Shown: one piece after another, positions 63,221-64,000 of the stretch
Layout of the letters: each line of letters opens with the position of its first letter
Position numbering within the stretch: the first letter of the stretch is position 1
Source: Achatina immaculata
Taxonomy: Eukaryota > Mollusca > Gastropoda > Stylommatophora > Achatinidae
Direction of reading: 5' to 3'
Assembly (NCBI GenBank): GCA_009760885.1
Contig: CM019697.1
Coordinates: forward strand, 34,176,096-34,240,095
Length of the DNA stretch: 64,000 nucleotides
Translations under genes and position numbers: made by a program
The notes under the pieces: generated by a model
Told to the model about the DNA's origin: nothing
Seen by the model: the letters and a program-made list of their open reading frames with translations, nothing else
Databases searched by the model: none

Positions 63221-64000
63221 TACACTGAGTGAACTGGGTCTACTGTGGATGTAAATAGGAACAAATACGAAGAAAAAAAAACACAAAATAGCTAGAAATT
63301 CTACGTTTTTGTCTTTGTTTTCTAAATAAAACTTCAACTGAATGTTTCATGAGGTATAAACATTCTCTACACTTTTAGCTTTGCTTGCTCTGAACTCCCT
63401 CGACCTGATAGCTGAGAGTTACAGTGTACAATACGTATTGTAACACTACATTATCTTTAGAAGATTTCTACAAATAATTAACGAAGCAGCTTTTAACAAC
63501 CCACCTGAAGGGAGCTAACCTGTTCTGAGCATCTCAAGCATAACGATGACCTCCCTTTTGCCCTACTTTCCCTCTCTTCTCCACTATTAAGGGATTTCGT
63601 TTTAATTTTCCTTTAATTAAGCGTACGGGACCATAAAATGACGAATGAAAAACAGGACTATTTTCATTGTTTTCTGTAAGAACACTAGACACTGTTCAAA
63701 TACAGCGCACGTGTGAAACTCCACTTTGAAAAGGCCAAAATTGCGATCAGACCATAAAAGTAAATGTATTTTTTAGAGTTCTGTTTACAGTGATCAAATA
63801 ATTAATGAAACGCTCTTCGATTTTCAATCATTCTACGGCATGTGCCAGCGGTAGTATATGGCAAACAATGTTGACAGACAGGTGAGCGTAAGACGTTATA
63901 CAATTGTGTCTCTTTGGTTCTGCTTTTCGATATAGGTACTAGTGTTTTATTGATGTTGAAATTTGTACCATTATTAATGCGGTTATTACTGGCCCTTGTA
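63221..64000. other. Right end of window, nothing recognised
   Basis: AT-rich single-copy-looking sequence with no open frame above background and no repeat. Confidence 0.4.

Overview
This is a 64-kb window of animal nuclear DNA. It has GT-AG introns in consistent phase, tRNA-derived SINEs, many non-LTR retrotransposon pieces and unusually many minisatellite arrays. The retroelements (RTE-like, with short microsatellite 3' tails), the SINEs and the small lectin genes suggest a lophotrochozoan, probably a mollusc. That assignment is inference, because nothing in the window fixes the species. No prokaryotic operons, CRISPR arrays or viral genes are visible.

Region 1 (1-24 kb, + strand) holds one large gene whose 5' end lies left of the window. 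Twelve exons between 1495 and 23985 join in frame with matching phases and give 1,625 visible residues: two calponin-homology (CH) modules resembling a filamin/actinin-type actin-binding region, a 2.8-kb exon encoding a Ser-rich, largely disordered segment, a long coiled coil, a second Ser/Arg-rich region and a short conserved-looking C-terminus. Its introns are packed with LINE tails, SINEs and minisatellites.

Region 2 (24-33 kb) has no recognised host gene. It holds 30- to 60-bp arrays, a 1.39-kb tandem duplication with 5-bp microhomology at its breakpoints, a retroelement RNase H remnant that grades into a minisatellite, and a 1.2-kb array of a 42-bp unit whose core matches another RNase H element tail at 18 kb.

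Region 3 (33-50 kb, - strand) holds two tandem paralogues of a small secreted protein: signal peptide, PAN/apple-like domain, then a C-type lectin domain split over three exons. All visible introns are phase 1. The 3' gene (33231-39577) is complete at 240 residues. The 5' gene (42783-49925) shows four of five exons, and its signal-peptide exon was not found. The 5' gene keeps the galactose-type QPD motif; the 3' gene has QSD and a five-Asn tract instead. Exon 4 of the 5' gene sits between two minisatellites that repeat its own acceptor and donor sites.

Region 4 (50-64 kb) is repeat-dominated. A 3.17-kb RTE-type LINE (- strand), full length except for one in-frame stop, is inserted with a 12-bp target duplication into an older LINE of another family (+ strand). 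That LINE is itself inserted in a 38-bp satellite. Further LINE tails, a well-preserved tRNA-SINE, a long ACT/CTA microsatellite and a 29-bp AT-rich array follow. The long open frames across the arrays come from repeat units divisible by three and are not treated as genes.
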